DNA of 64,000 bases, taken from assembly GCA_028554755.1 (NCBI GenBank), contig JAPTOF010000006.1:7496501-7560500 (forward strand), written 5' to 3'. Position numbers and translations under genes: made by a program. Below the pieces are notes generated by a model, which saw only the letters and a list, made by a program, of their open reading frames with translations, had not been told where the DNA came from and ran no database searches. The DNA comes from Cordia subcordata. Lineage: Eukaryota > Streptophyta > Magnoliopsida > Boraginales > Cordiaceae. Shown in pieces: positions 23,432 to 33,214 of this stretch; position 1 is the first letter of the stretch, and each line of letters opens with the position of its first letter.

Positions 23432-24154
23432 TCACTTTAGACTGATATGCCCTAAGCGTAAGTGCCAAAGATAAGTATCATTGATCGAAGAAACCTTTCT
23501 TTTTCGGGAATTAGTTTGTTCTATATTATGCAGTGAGTTTGTAATAGGTTTTATATAGAACAAGTTATCATGCATGCTACCGGAACAAATAATATTTCCA
23601 TCTCTACTGATATCAATACTAGAATGGAAATTAATGCAAAAATCATCTAATATTAATTGTGAAACAGAGATAAGGTTTTTACGTACATCTAGAACATAAT
23701 AAACGTTGTTAAAAAATAACTTCCTATTACATGGAAAATTTAAACACATTCCTCCCACTGCAGCAGCCCATACTTTTGCTCCATTACCTATCCTCAGCGC
23801 AAACTCCCCTTTAGCTAGTTCCTTCATTTCCTGAAACCAATGCAAAGAATTACAAATGTGGTTAGTGGCTCTTGAGTCTATAATCCAAGAATCAGTAGAA
23901 TCAACCACTAAGCAGGTTTCAACGTAGAACAAAAGAGGTGTACCTATCTGGTCTCGTGCCAAGTACTTCGGGCAATCTTTTTTCCAGTGTTCTTTTAGGC
24001 CACATTTAAAGCATTTGCCCTTGGGCTTTTCACCTGTTAACTGCCTGGGTTGTTCACCATTTCTCTTCTTTTTCCCTTGACCACGTTTTTGCTTTCCCTT
24101 TCCTTTGAACTTTCTCCCTTTCGGGTTAAGTCCAGAAGTGGATGCTTGAACCAT
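23432..24154 (-). pseudogene. copia gag C-terminus and protease
   Basis: Starts in a Lys/Gly-rich nucleocapsid segment followed by the zinc knuckle CFKCGLKEHWKKDC (Cx2Cx4Hx4C), then the protease region WIIDSRATNHICNSL and ends in the pre-integrase motif DTYLWHLRLGHIS. The protease active site, normally D-S/T-G, reads D-S-R, a substitution expected to abolish catalysis. 240 residues are open without a stop. Confidence 0.9.
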
Positions 24155-24765
24155 ATTTATGTGGCATTTAATTTTTCGTTATGGCTTCTGTAGCTAGGAG
24201 CTCTTTCATTAATTCTGTCATATCCATGTTCATCTTGCTCATATTATAATTAAGCTTGAACTGGGTATAGGATGACGGTAGAGTCTTCAAATCATGTCTA
24301 CCTTTGACTGTTCATCTATGCTTGCTCCTAGGATCTCGGCAGTATTGAAGTAATCCATCATTTTGAGCATATGCTCCCTGACAAATACTCCTTCTACCAT
24401 CCTTTGATTCATAATTTCTTTAAAAGCACCTTGCCTTGCGGGCCTGCTCTTATCAGCAAACATACGAGACAGTGAGGTCATGATTTCTTTTGCAGTTTCC
24501 ATATGATGATGCTTGCTCTGCAAAATATCTGACATAGAAGCCATCATATAGCACTTGGCCATACTATTGGCTTTCTGCCATTTTGCCTCAGCATCTTTCT
24601 AGGCTTCAGAAGAGTTAGCCCCCATAACAGGACAAAGAGTTGTTAGGACATACTTGTACTCTTCTGCGGTGAGTACTACGTCCAAGTTTCGTTCCCAGTC
24701 CACAAAATTTGGCCCAGTGAGCTTGTGCTCTTTGAGAATTGTAGCTAGTGGACTGAACAAAGACA
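24155..24765 (-). pseudogene. copia gag N-terminal half
   Basis: ATG at 24765 opens LFSPLATILKEHKLTG, then NFVDWERNLDVVLTAEEYKY, a typical copia gag start. A TAG near 24603 interrupts the frame in a stretch that otherwise continues KDAEAKWQKANSMAK. 24562-24287 reads MAKCYMMASMSDILQ and FADKSRPARQGAF. A further frame change lies near 24290. Confidence 0.85.
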
Positions 24766-25548
24766 TTTTTCTGGATACAACAATATAATCATAATTAATT
24801 TATGAGTATAGAATTGATGCATGCATAATATGTATGCTATCTTTGAAAATAAAACATACAAGTACTTTTACAGCATTTACGTTTGAGTAGATCAACCCTT
24901 TAAACTACTCGATGTAACAGTGTCTCAACGTCCTCATAAGAACTCCACCGATGGGATGGTCGAACTTATGAACGTTAAGTTAAGTGCCACCACTTATTTG
25001 AATTAACAATTGTCTGGATATGATCCAATTGAATAATTTAATCACTGTTTTGTTTGGCTTCTTAAATCTGGTAGCGAACTCTACCGATAGGATAGCTGAA
25101 CCTACCATTTAAGTTGAGCGTACACCCATTCCTAATGTTTATTCCTCGTAACATTCTTGATTTAAGCCTTTTGATAGGTAGTGACTTTAATCAATGTTGC
25201 GTAAGGCGATCTTTAGTGAAAAACTCCACCGATAGGATGGCCGAACTTACTAACACCCTTTTGAAAAAACATTTTATGTTTCACCTTGTTAAATCTAGAC
25301 AAAGTGTCACCTTCCGTTGGGGAAGTTCATGACATTTATCATTAACGTGAATCGAATATGGAAAGCTGTGGGGTATTTCCAGTCCCCTCTCCCACTTAAT
25401 ATTTTAACTTAAAGATTTCCTTTGATATTCTTGCTTTACTTTAGATCTAAACACATTTTGGATTTTTGTAAATCCCCTTTGTGTTACTAAAACATTGCAA
25501 TATCACAATAGATCTCTTACCTAAATCTGGGTGCATAGACCCTTAGGT

Positions 25549-25580
<32 letters not shown>
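25549..25580. repeat. (TA)n microsatellite
   Basis: About 16 TA units in the copia leader. Confidence 0.95.
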
Positions 25581-25587
<7 letters not shown>

Positions 25588-25896
25588 AATCTCAAGTTAA
25601 GTTCTTTTAATGTTGTCATGAGATCTCATGGCATCTTCAGACATAGCTGCTTATAATTCTCTTGTCTAAGCCATTCTCATAAACTTAACTATCTTTGAGA
25701 ATCAACTCATAGGTATGACTGATTTTTATAAACCCTAATGAGTGGACATATTTCTAGGTGGCAATCATGCTAATACAAATATGTTAAACATATATCAATG
25801 CATTATAATTATCCACCAAAATATGTTGGAATCCCTCTTTGATGGCTCCCTGCAATCTTTAACAAAAACTACACACATAGTAGCTTTTTCTGCCTC

Positions 25897-26004
25897 AGCC
25901 GGTCGACCAGCTCCAATTGCTTTAGGAATTTTTGCTTTCTGGAGTAGTCGATCTACCTAGCCAGACGCCTTACCGGTCGACCGGTTAGGTCCAGCCGGTC
26001 GTCC
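25897..26004. repeat. palindromic CCGGTCGACCGG cluster
   Basis: Three copies or near-copies of the SalI-centred palindrome (25897-25908, 25972-25985, 25994-26004). The same motif recurs in both LTRs of the nested element. Confidence 0.8.
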
Positions 26005-26145
26005 AGCTTGCTTACCTGGTAGAGTATTCCTCTATGCTATTTTCTTATTATTTTCCTTGGTCTTAAAAGATTACAATAATACACTTTGTTATTGCTAATA
26101 CAAGCTTCATATAGAAACATTACAAGGATATCAAAACATCTTATG

Positions 26146-26150
26146 CTTCT
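26146..26150. repeat. target-site duplication CTTCT (left)
   Basis: Partner of 32947-32951; brackets the nested gypsy-type element. Confidence 0.95.
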
Positions 26151-26525
26151 TGATACCGCTATTTGAGCACAAGCCTTAATAGCCCGCAAGCGTACGGGAC
26201 GTGTGTAGTACAGTGTGTGCAAGTGCGGGGTCGAATCCACAGTCTCTATGTGCTCGGGTGCCTTAAACTAGCTACGTGTGTGTGTGCACTTACTTTAGGA
26301 TGGAAGGGAGCTCAGAAAAAAGGAAAACAAAAACTAATCTATGGAAGAACTTAAAGGAGCCAAACTAAGGAAGGAAACACTAATAAAGAAGAAGGGGACC
26401 TAGGGCGATTGAATTGCAACAAGACTTGGGCTATGATAACAGATGAGGTCTATCTAGGGCTCGGGACTTCTATTGCCGTTGTGTTGATCGGGGGCTCTCT
26501 TAACCAATACTAGTGGTTCAACCCG

Positions 26526-26786
26526 TTAGCTGGATTTAAAGCTAAGGGCCAATCCCTCCTAGCCTACGCAATCCGTGCATAGAACTTATCCTCTTGGCTG
26601 GATTTAAAGCCAAGGACTAGCACCTAAACACTACGTGACATTAAAGCTCAATTAACCAACACTAACGTGGGTGAGGGATACTCTAGTCTAGGTTAACTTA
26701 TCCACTTGGCTGGATTTAAAGCCAAGGACTAGCACCTAAACTCGACTAAGCATAGTATGTAACCTATTAGCTGGATTTAAAGCTAA
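26526..26786. repeat. four stem-loop repeats in the LTR (left)
   Basis: TTAGCTGGATTTAAAGCTAA at 26526-26545 and 26767-26786; TTGGCTGGATTTAAAGCCAA at 26594-26613 and 26706-26725. Each can fold as a 6-bp stem (TTRGCT/AGCYAA) with an 8-nt loop. The two versions differ at both partners of one base pair. Confidence 0.85.
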
Positions 26787-27300
26787 AGCCTACTCTACTA
26801 AGCAAAGCCACGAGATTAAGCACAATCACATCACCCATATAAGTAGAGAAGAGCATTTGAAGCATAAATAACACATGCATATTCACTTAGGCATTTTAAC
26901 AAACACATAGACATGTTTGATTTCCAATACATAGACATATTGAATCATGCCATAAATTTATGTAAATAAACATGTATTAAGAGCCAAAGATCTACACAAA
27001 TCCATTATTCAAAGCCCTAATCTAATATACAACAACAATCAACCCTAAATCTAGCCTAATCTAGCAACATATTTACAAGAAATAGAGAAAGAACAAGAAG
27101 AACTTCCCTAAATTCTTGCTTCCAAATCCGTACAAATCCTTCAAATCTTTGTTTTATGCTTCAATCCTAGCTTGGTGTGGGGTTTAGATGGTGGTTTAGG
27201 GTGTTTTGTGAAGTAGGCAAAGGGTTAGGGTTTATTAGGATTTAAGAAATAAAAGTTCCTTTCATGAAAATGAGCTAAAACGAGGTTTTTATGGATTTCT

Positions 27301-27480
27301 TCAGCGCACAGCCGGTCGACCCAGCCGGTCGACCGGCTCCTCTTTCTTGCTCGACCGGCTTCAATCATGATGCTCTCTGGACTGGCCGGTCGACCGGCTT
27401 CTTGAGGAACTCGACTGGCTTCAATCTTTTATTCTCTGGAGCGGCCGGTCGACCGTGGCTCTTCTTCTAAGTCAACTGGC
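27301..27480. repeat. GGTCGACC minisatellite in LTR (left)
   Basis: About 60-bp units, each with a (G)CCGGTCGACCGG(C) palindrome or a decayed version plus CTTCAATC.T..T.CTCTGGA; palindromes at 27324-27337, 27384-27398 and 27443-27455. Confidence 0.8.
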
Positions 27481-27747
27481 TGGATCAGAATGATCTCTTC
27501 TTTATTTCTTTTCTTCCGGTCTTCATCCGTTAGCTCATTTCTTCCTCGCATAAGCTTGAACCCTTCCAAAACACTCCTAAAACATGGAATACAACACTTA
27601 GTATAGTATTTATGCACCTAAATACATTATGTACAAATATTAACAAATATGCATAAACTTTATACTAAGCGCACTCAATTATACTCTAAACACCCTTAAA
27701 TATGCATGCAAAAACTAGATGCAAACATGCACAAATGACACACATCA

Positions 27748-27775
27748 ACACCCCCAAACCTTCCCCTTGCTTATC
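27748..27775 (-). other. polypurine tract of nested element
   Basis: The minus strand reads AAGGGGAAGGTTTGGGGGTGT directly before the LTR start. Confidence 0.85.
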
Positions 27776-29210
27776 CTCAAGCAAGCCTAAATGAAGTCTA
27801 TCCTCATGCTTTTCAAAGAGTTGCCAATTGCATTGACTTGCTATCTTTTCACATCCAAGGGGTACAAGGGGTCATTCTTTTCATGTAAGGGCTTCCCTAA
27901 TCTTTTTTGGATCCTCCTTTTGATCACAAGGGGTCTCACACCTCTTGGAAATGTTACCAAGTAGCTAGACCCACCACAAACTTAGGATTCCAACTCACGC
28001 ACTCGGGATGTTGATGCTTCGTGCTCTATCAACTAACATGGCCTCCTAATATGCACTTAGCCCCAAAGATACAAGAAAGAGAAGATACATCACAATGGCT
28101 CACATTGACGTAAGAGCCTTATTCATAACACATGAAAGAACAAAAGAGATACTTGTGTCAAATTGACATTATGTCACTTGACACTTATTCAACATACTTC
28201 ACTTTTCAATCTTTTGTTGCCTTTTGGCTTTTCTCTTTTCTCATTTTTTTCGTTTTTTTTCAATACATAAATAGAACAAAAAGAAAGGAAAAAGAAGAGG
28301 CTAAGGCAAACTAAAAGAACCAATCAAGGAATGGGCACTCATATCAACAACCCTTTAAAAACACTTTTTCCAACCAAGTTGTGGGAAAACTATAAGGTGC
28401 ATTCTTAGAAATACTCACTCCCCACAGTTTTCAAAAAGATTCTCTTCAAAGTCTAGGTTATACCCTACACTCCATTTACTCCCCATAATACACCTTTATC
28501 TTCTCCAATCAAATAAGTCAATAACAAAAGCCAACTCTCCAACCAACGTGAAGATAAACTAACTCAAAATATGCAAAAAAAATGAAAAATTTGAACACAT
28601 TTTAAGCAAAAAAATAAGATATGGCAAGCAAATATGTCCCAAATATGATATAAACAATAAATGAACAACCACACCCCCAAACCTAAACTTTGCTTGTCCT
28701 CAAGCAAAAATCACAAAACCACATGACAAGCAATCAACATGAAATACATATGGAGAATGCGGAGAGGGATAGATAAGGACAAGTGAAAGATGGATAGATA
28801 CAACCTTGTTTCCATGTAGTCCGCAAATGCCAAAGACAATCCAATGATCTACTAGTCTCTATCTTTTGTGGAAAGCACTAATGCTCAAAAAACAAAGAAG
28901 AGTTAGAAGATATGCTATGCAAGCTCACATTGACATTTGAAATGATAAACAAGGATGTAAACACGGGGAAAGGGATTGATGCACAAATGAAGGAAATGAG
29001 CAAGAACAAGTAAGGGAGTAAAAATCTAACCTACTAAGAATGAAAATAAACAAAAGAAATCCTAAAATATAAAAAAGGTAAGATAAACAAAAGCAATCTA
29101 ATCTATTATGTACAAAAGCAAATAAATACAAGAAAAACAAGAAAAATATGAACAAGCCTAGGGTGCCTCCTAGTAGCGCTGGATTTAACGCCTTCAACCG
29201 GGTGCCAATG
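27776..29210. other. 3' interior of nested element, no gene
   Basis: AT-rich non-coding part between the gag-like frame and the polypurine tract. Near 28660-28710 the phrase CACCCCCAAACCTAAACTTTG...TCCTCAAGCAA echoes the sequence next to the polypurine tract (27750-27785), an internal duplication. Small open frames in it look random. Confidence 0.6.
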
Positions 29211-31147
29211 TTAGAGTAAAACATGTTTAAAGTTGCGTGGCACAAATTGCCGGATAATCATCAAAGCACAGAATATAGAAGGAAAAGGATCATGCACTAA
29301 AGGCTGGGGCAATGAATGCATGATGCACCCCTTTTCAAGATCCCACCCTAAAATATCAAATGAATGTGCAAGTGTGAAATGAAGCATGCTCAAGCGTGAA
29401 GAATCATGTCCCGCTTGCTCTTTAATTAGCCATCCCATTGCCTTCTTCTCATAATCAAGGGCTAGGAACACACTTTCCCCATAGGTCAAAGATAGGTCTA
29501 ATGCATGCAACATGGGAAACGTGCTTTCTAACCCTAGATGAAAATGTTCCATGTATAAAGGCACAAACGTGAGCTCCAAAAAGGAAGACTCAATGGAATG
29601 GGAAATGGGGGTTGGAACGACATTTGGAGAAGAAGGAGCAACGATATAGAAGATGGATGTACTACACTTTTCTTCTCCACAAGATATAACATGATCAAGC
29701 CTAGGTCATTTTAGCTCCTTACGAAGGGTGGATTCGATCTTAATGGGCTCTATTTCCATCAATGAATCATCAAACATCCAAAGAGACCCATAGATCATTC
29801 TTCCAAGCACATCAATTCCTTTCTTATGTGTCTTCTTAGAGTTGCTATTCTCTTCAACATCATGATTCTTAACTCTAAGAAACTTATCATCTAAAATCTC
29901 CGAAATTGATGTCTTGTCTTCCCCAGTGGATATCTTTGAACCTTCACTAGCTACAGTCTCTTTAAATTCATCAATACATTCATCACTAGTGGGTGTCATC
30001 TCGCCATCATGCTCTTCACCAGGGATAGGCACAAATGGAGGGGGCAATGGTGACTCAACAGATTCCTCATCATGTATGCATGAATGCTCAAGGGGAGACT
30101 ACGCGCTAAACTCCCTAAATGCCGACTCGGAATGCAATTGAATACTATCGACACAAGACTCAACCTCCATGTGTACGGAGTGTGTGGGATAAGGAGAAAG
30201 AAAAAGCTCATGTGACTCAATGGGAGACATTGAAAGCTTAAGAGGATAGGGTACTACTTCCTCTAAAACATAATCACAAGAGTCATCAAGAACCAAGTTA
30301 TCATGAATCTTATCTTCATCCTCACTACAAGATGTTATCTCTCCATCAACCTCTCTTTCTAGTTATTTCTCCCATACATCATCATTTCCACCCCTAGTTA
30401 CCTCATCGTTAGGCCTCATCTCTATCCCTTCAACTCGTTCTAAAGGTATCTCAACATTCTCACTCATGAGTTGCACACTCTCAACCACTCTCTCCAAGGA
30501 CACACCAAAAGATTTGGTGTCTCGCTTCAAACTCTCAAGTTGTTCTTGGTTAGATTGGATGAGGGATAAGAGATAGTCAAGTGTTTCCTCTTGAGAAGAA
30601 AACCTAAAAGAAGAGGGCTCAACCGAGTGAAAAAGGTAGTCATTTTGAAAATCATTTTGCACATAACCATCAAAAAACTCGGGAGAGGAATGGGTAGAAA
30701 AAGAAAGTGTTGGAGGTGGACAATCGAAACTAGAAAGTGAGTGGAATAAAGAGTCATCTTGACCCCATTGTGAAAATGCATGATGTTGCTCCCTAGAATC
30801 ATGATAACTAGATGTAGATGCATGCATGGGCGTATGATTGCTAGGGGCATAGGGCATTGCATGCAATCGGGAATAAGAGTGAAAGGTGGGACAAGTACTA
30901 GACAAGTGAGCACGGCTTCCACAATGATGGCAATAACAAGAATATGCATCCCTATAGTCATGATTACTAAATGAAGATGCATGAGATGTTGCATGACTAT
31001 AGGGGTCATTAGTAGCACTAGCGCTAGGTGGGGAATTCTCGTGGGGACAGAAAACATTAGGGTGCATGAAACTTCCACACAAGCGATATGCATAAGGGAC
31101 ACGTTAGGGTGGTAAGGAAGAGGATACAAGTGACCACCAAGAAGCAT
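29211..31147 (-). pseudogene. gag-like protein of non-autonomous element
   Basis: One minus-strand frame can be followed from about 31147 to 29211, broken only by stops at 30363, 30099 and 29706. Early in it is a CCHC knuckle CHHCGSRAHLSSTC inside a His/Ser/Tyr-rich region, then an acidic mid-region with repeated Glu-rich segments (SEDEDK, DECIDEF) and a helical block (LLSLIQSNQEQLESLKRDT). The knuckle suggests RNA binding as in a nucleocapsid. I recognise no capsid fold or enzyme. Function as gag is inferred from the knuckle and position after the PBS. Confidence 0.6.
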
Positions 31148-31323
31148 TAGGATCAGTCATATTCAATGAATCACTAGCAAAACCTCTTCAAAAATCAATT
31201 TTTTTTTTTAATTAAAATTTTTTTTTAATTTTTTTTTTCAAAAAATGGAAAGCAAGTAAAAATAGTGCACACGCAAGCAACCAATTGCAAACACAAAAGC
31301 ACACAAAGAACCAATACTGTGCC

Positions 31324-31341
31324 TCCCCGGCAACGGCGCCA
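31324..31341 (-). other. primer-binding site of nested element
   Basis: TGGCGCCGTTGCCGGGGA on the minus strand, six bases from the 5' LTR end; the common plant gypsy PBS, with TGG complementary to a tRNA CCA end. Confidence 0.9.
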
Positions 31342-31741
31342 AAAACTTGATACCGCTATTTGAGCACAAGCCTTAATAGCCCGCAAGCGCACGGGACGTG
31401 TGTAGTACAGTGTGTATAAGTGCGGGGTCGAATCCACATGGAGGCTACCTTAGTTTAGTCTCTATGTGCTCGGGTGTCTTAAACTAGCTACGTGTGTGTG
31501 TGCACTTATTTTAGGATGGAAGGGAGCTCAGAAAAAAGGAAAACAAAAACTAATCTATGGAAGAACTTAAAGGAGCCAAACTAAGGAAGGAAACACTAAT
31601 AAAGAAGAAGGGGACCTAGGGCGATTGAATTGCAACAAGACTTGGGCTATGATAACAGATGAGGTCTATCTAGGGCTCGGGACTTCTATTTCCGTTGTGT
31701 TGATCGGGGGCTCTCTTAACCAATACTAGTGGTTCAACCCG

Positions 31742-32002
31742 TTAGCTGGATTTAAAGCTAAGGGCCAATCCCTCCTAGCCTACGCAATCCGTGCATAGAA
31801 CTTATCCTCTTGGCTGGATTTAAAGCCAAGGACTAGCACCTAAACACTACGTGACATTAAAGCTCAATTAACCAACACTAACGTGGGTGAGGGATACTCT
31901 AGTCTAGGTTAACTTATCCACTTGGCTGGATTTAAAGCCAAGGACTAGCACCTAAACTCGACTAAGCATAGTATGTAACCTATTAGCTGGATTTAAAGCT
32001 AA
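31742..32002. repeat. four stem-loop repeats in the LTR (right)
   Basis: Same four hairpins as the left LTR, at 31742-31761, 31810-31829, 31922-31941 and 31983-32002. Confidence 0.85.
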
Positions 32003-32515
32003 AGCCTACTCTACTAAGCAAAGCCATGAGATTAAGCACAATCACATCACCCATATAAGTAGAGAAGAGCATTTGAAGCATAAATAACACATGCATATTC
32101 ACTTAGGCATTTTAACAAACACATAGACATGTTTGATTTCCAATACATAGACATATTGAATCATGCCATAAATTTATGTAAATAAACATGTATTAAGAGC
32201 CAAAGATCTACACAAATCCATTATTCAAAGCCCTAATCTAATATACAACAACAATCAACCCTAAATCTAGCCTAATCTAGCAACATATTTACAAGAAATA
32301 GAGAAAGAACAAGAAGAACTTCCCTAAATTCTTGCTTCCAAATCCGTACAAATCCTTCAAATCTTTGTTTTATGCTTCAATCCTAGCTTGGTGTGGGGTT
32401 TAGATGGTGGTTTAAGGTGCTTTGTGAAGTGGGCAAAGGGTTAGGGTTTATTAGGATTTAAGAAATAAAAGTTCCTCTCATGAAAATGAGCTGAAACGAG
32501 CTTTTTATGGATTTC

Positions 32516-32690
32516 TTCAGTGCACAGCCGGTCGACCGGCTCCTCTTTCTTGCTCGACTGGCTTCAATCATGATGCTCTCTGGACTGGCCGGTCGACCTG
32601 CTCTTGAGGAACTCGACTGGCTTCAATCTTTTATTCTCTGGAGCGGCCGGTCGACCGCTTTTTTTCTAAGTCGACCGGCAGGATCAGAAT
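32516..32690. repeat. GGTCGACC minisatellite in LTR (right)
   Basis: Palindromes at 32526-32540, 32587-32598, 32644-32657 and a half unit at 32669-32680. Confidence 0.8.
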
Positions 32691-32946
32691 GATCTCTTCT
32701 TTATTTCTTTTCTTCCGGTCTTCATCCGTTAGCTCATTTCTTCCTCGCATAAGCTTGAACCCTTCCAAAACACTCCTAAAACATGGAATATAACACTTAG
32801 TATAGTATTTATGCACCTAAATACATTATGTACAAATATTAACAAATATGCATAAACTTTATACTAAGCGCACTCAATTATACTCTAAACACCCTTAAAT
32901 ATGCATGAAAAAACTAGATATAAACATGCACAAATGACACACATCA

Positions 32947-32951
32947 CTTCT
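32947..32951. repeat. target-site duplication CTTCT (right)
   Basis: Matches 26146-26150. Confidence 0.95.
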
Positions 32952-33199
32952 TTTAAATAAAACTAAAAGCAATAACCATAAATATTTTATACATGAAATT
33001 GCCTATGGCCAAGCTTTGTTGACCGTACACGAAAACTCTATCATGCATACATAAGAACCATCAAAGGGATTTTTATATCCCCTGCACATACAAGCATAAA
33101 ACCACAAGTATATGCAACACAAGATTTCCTAATCTTGCCACTCACAAGATGACTAATATATTTATGCAAATACAATATTCTTGCATGTCTGTGAGCCTA

Positions 33200-33214
33200 A
33201 GATCTGATACCAAT
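33200..33214 (-). other. primer-binding site of the 16 kb copia
   Basis: The minus strand reads ATTGGTATCAGATCTTAGG right after the LTR; TGGTATCAGA is complementary to the initiator tRNA-Met 3' end as in most plant copia elements. Confidence 0.9.

Larger units (their letters stand above)
24766..26145. other. 5' leader of the copia element, outer part
   Basis: Untranslated leader on the minus strand, upstream of gag. It holds three diverged modules of the form AACTC.ACCGAT.GGAT (near 24945, 25078 and 25223), a (TA)n run at 25549-25580 and a palindromic GGTCGACC cluster at 25897-26004. No gene seen. Confidence 0.7.
26151..27747 (-). repeat. 3' LTR of nested gypsy-type element
   Basis: Near-identical to 31348-32946; lacks 19 bp after AATCCACA (near 26239) and has a small extra unit in the GGTCGACC cluster. 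Confidence 0.95.
26151..32946 (-). mobile_element. non-autonomous Ty3/gypsy-type LTR element (TR-GAG-like)
   Basis: LTRs of 1597 and 1599 bp (TGATACCGCT...CACACATCA on the plus strand), 5-bp duplication CTTCT, PBS TGGCGCCGTTGCCGGGGA beside the right LTR and purine tract AAGGGGAAGGTTTGGGGGTG beside the left LTR, all placing the coding strand on minus. That PBS is typical of plant gypsy elements. The 3600-bp interior has one long interrupted frame with a CCHC knuckle but no protease, RT, RNase H or integrase, so it would need proteins from an autonomous partner. Confidence 0.92.
31348..32946 (-). repeat. 5' LTR of nested gypsy-type element
   Basis: 1599 bp, partner of 26151-27747, followed by TSD CTTCT at 32947-32951. 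Confidence 0.95.

Noticed and set aside
26526..27480. CRISPR-like array
   Set aside because: Repeats are few, unevenly spaced and within plant LTRs; no cas genes; eukaryotic context.
30527..31147. 206-residue minus-strand frame rich in hydrophobics
   Set aside because: Overlaps the CCHC-containing frame in another phase; the His/Ser/Tyr-rich frame is the better candidate because of its zinc knuckle.
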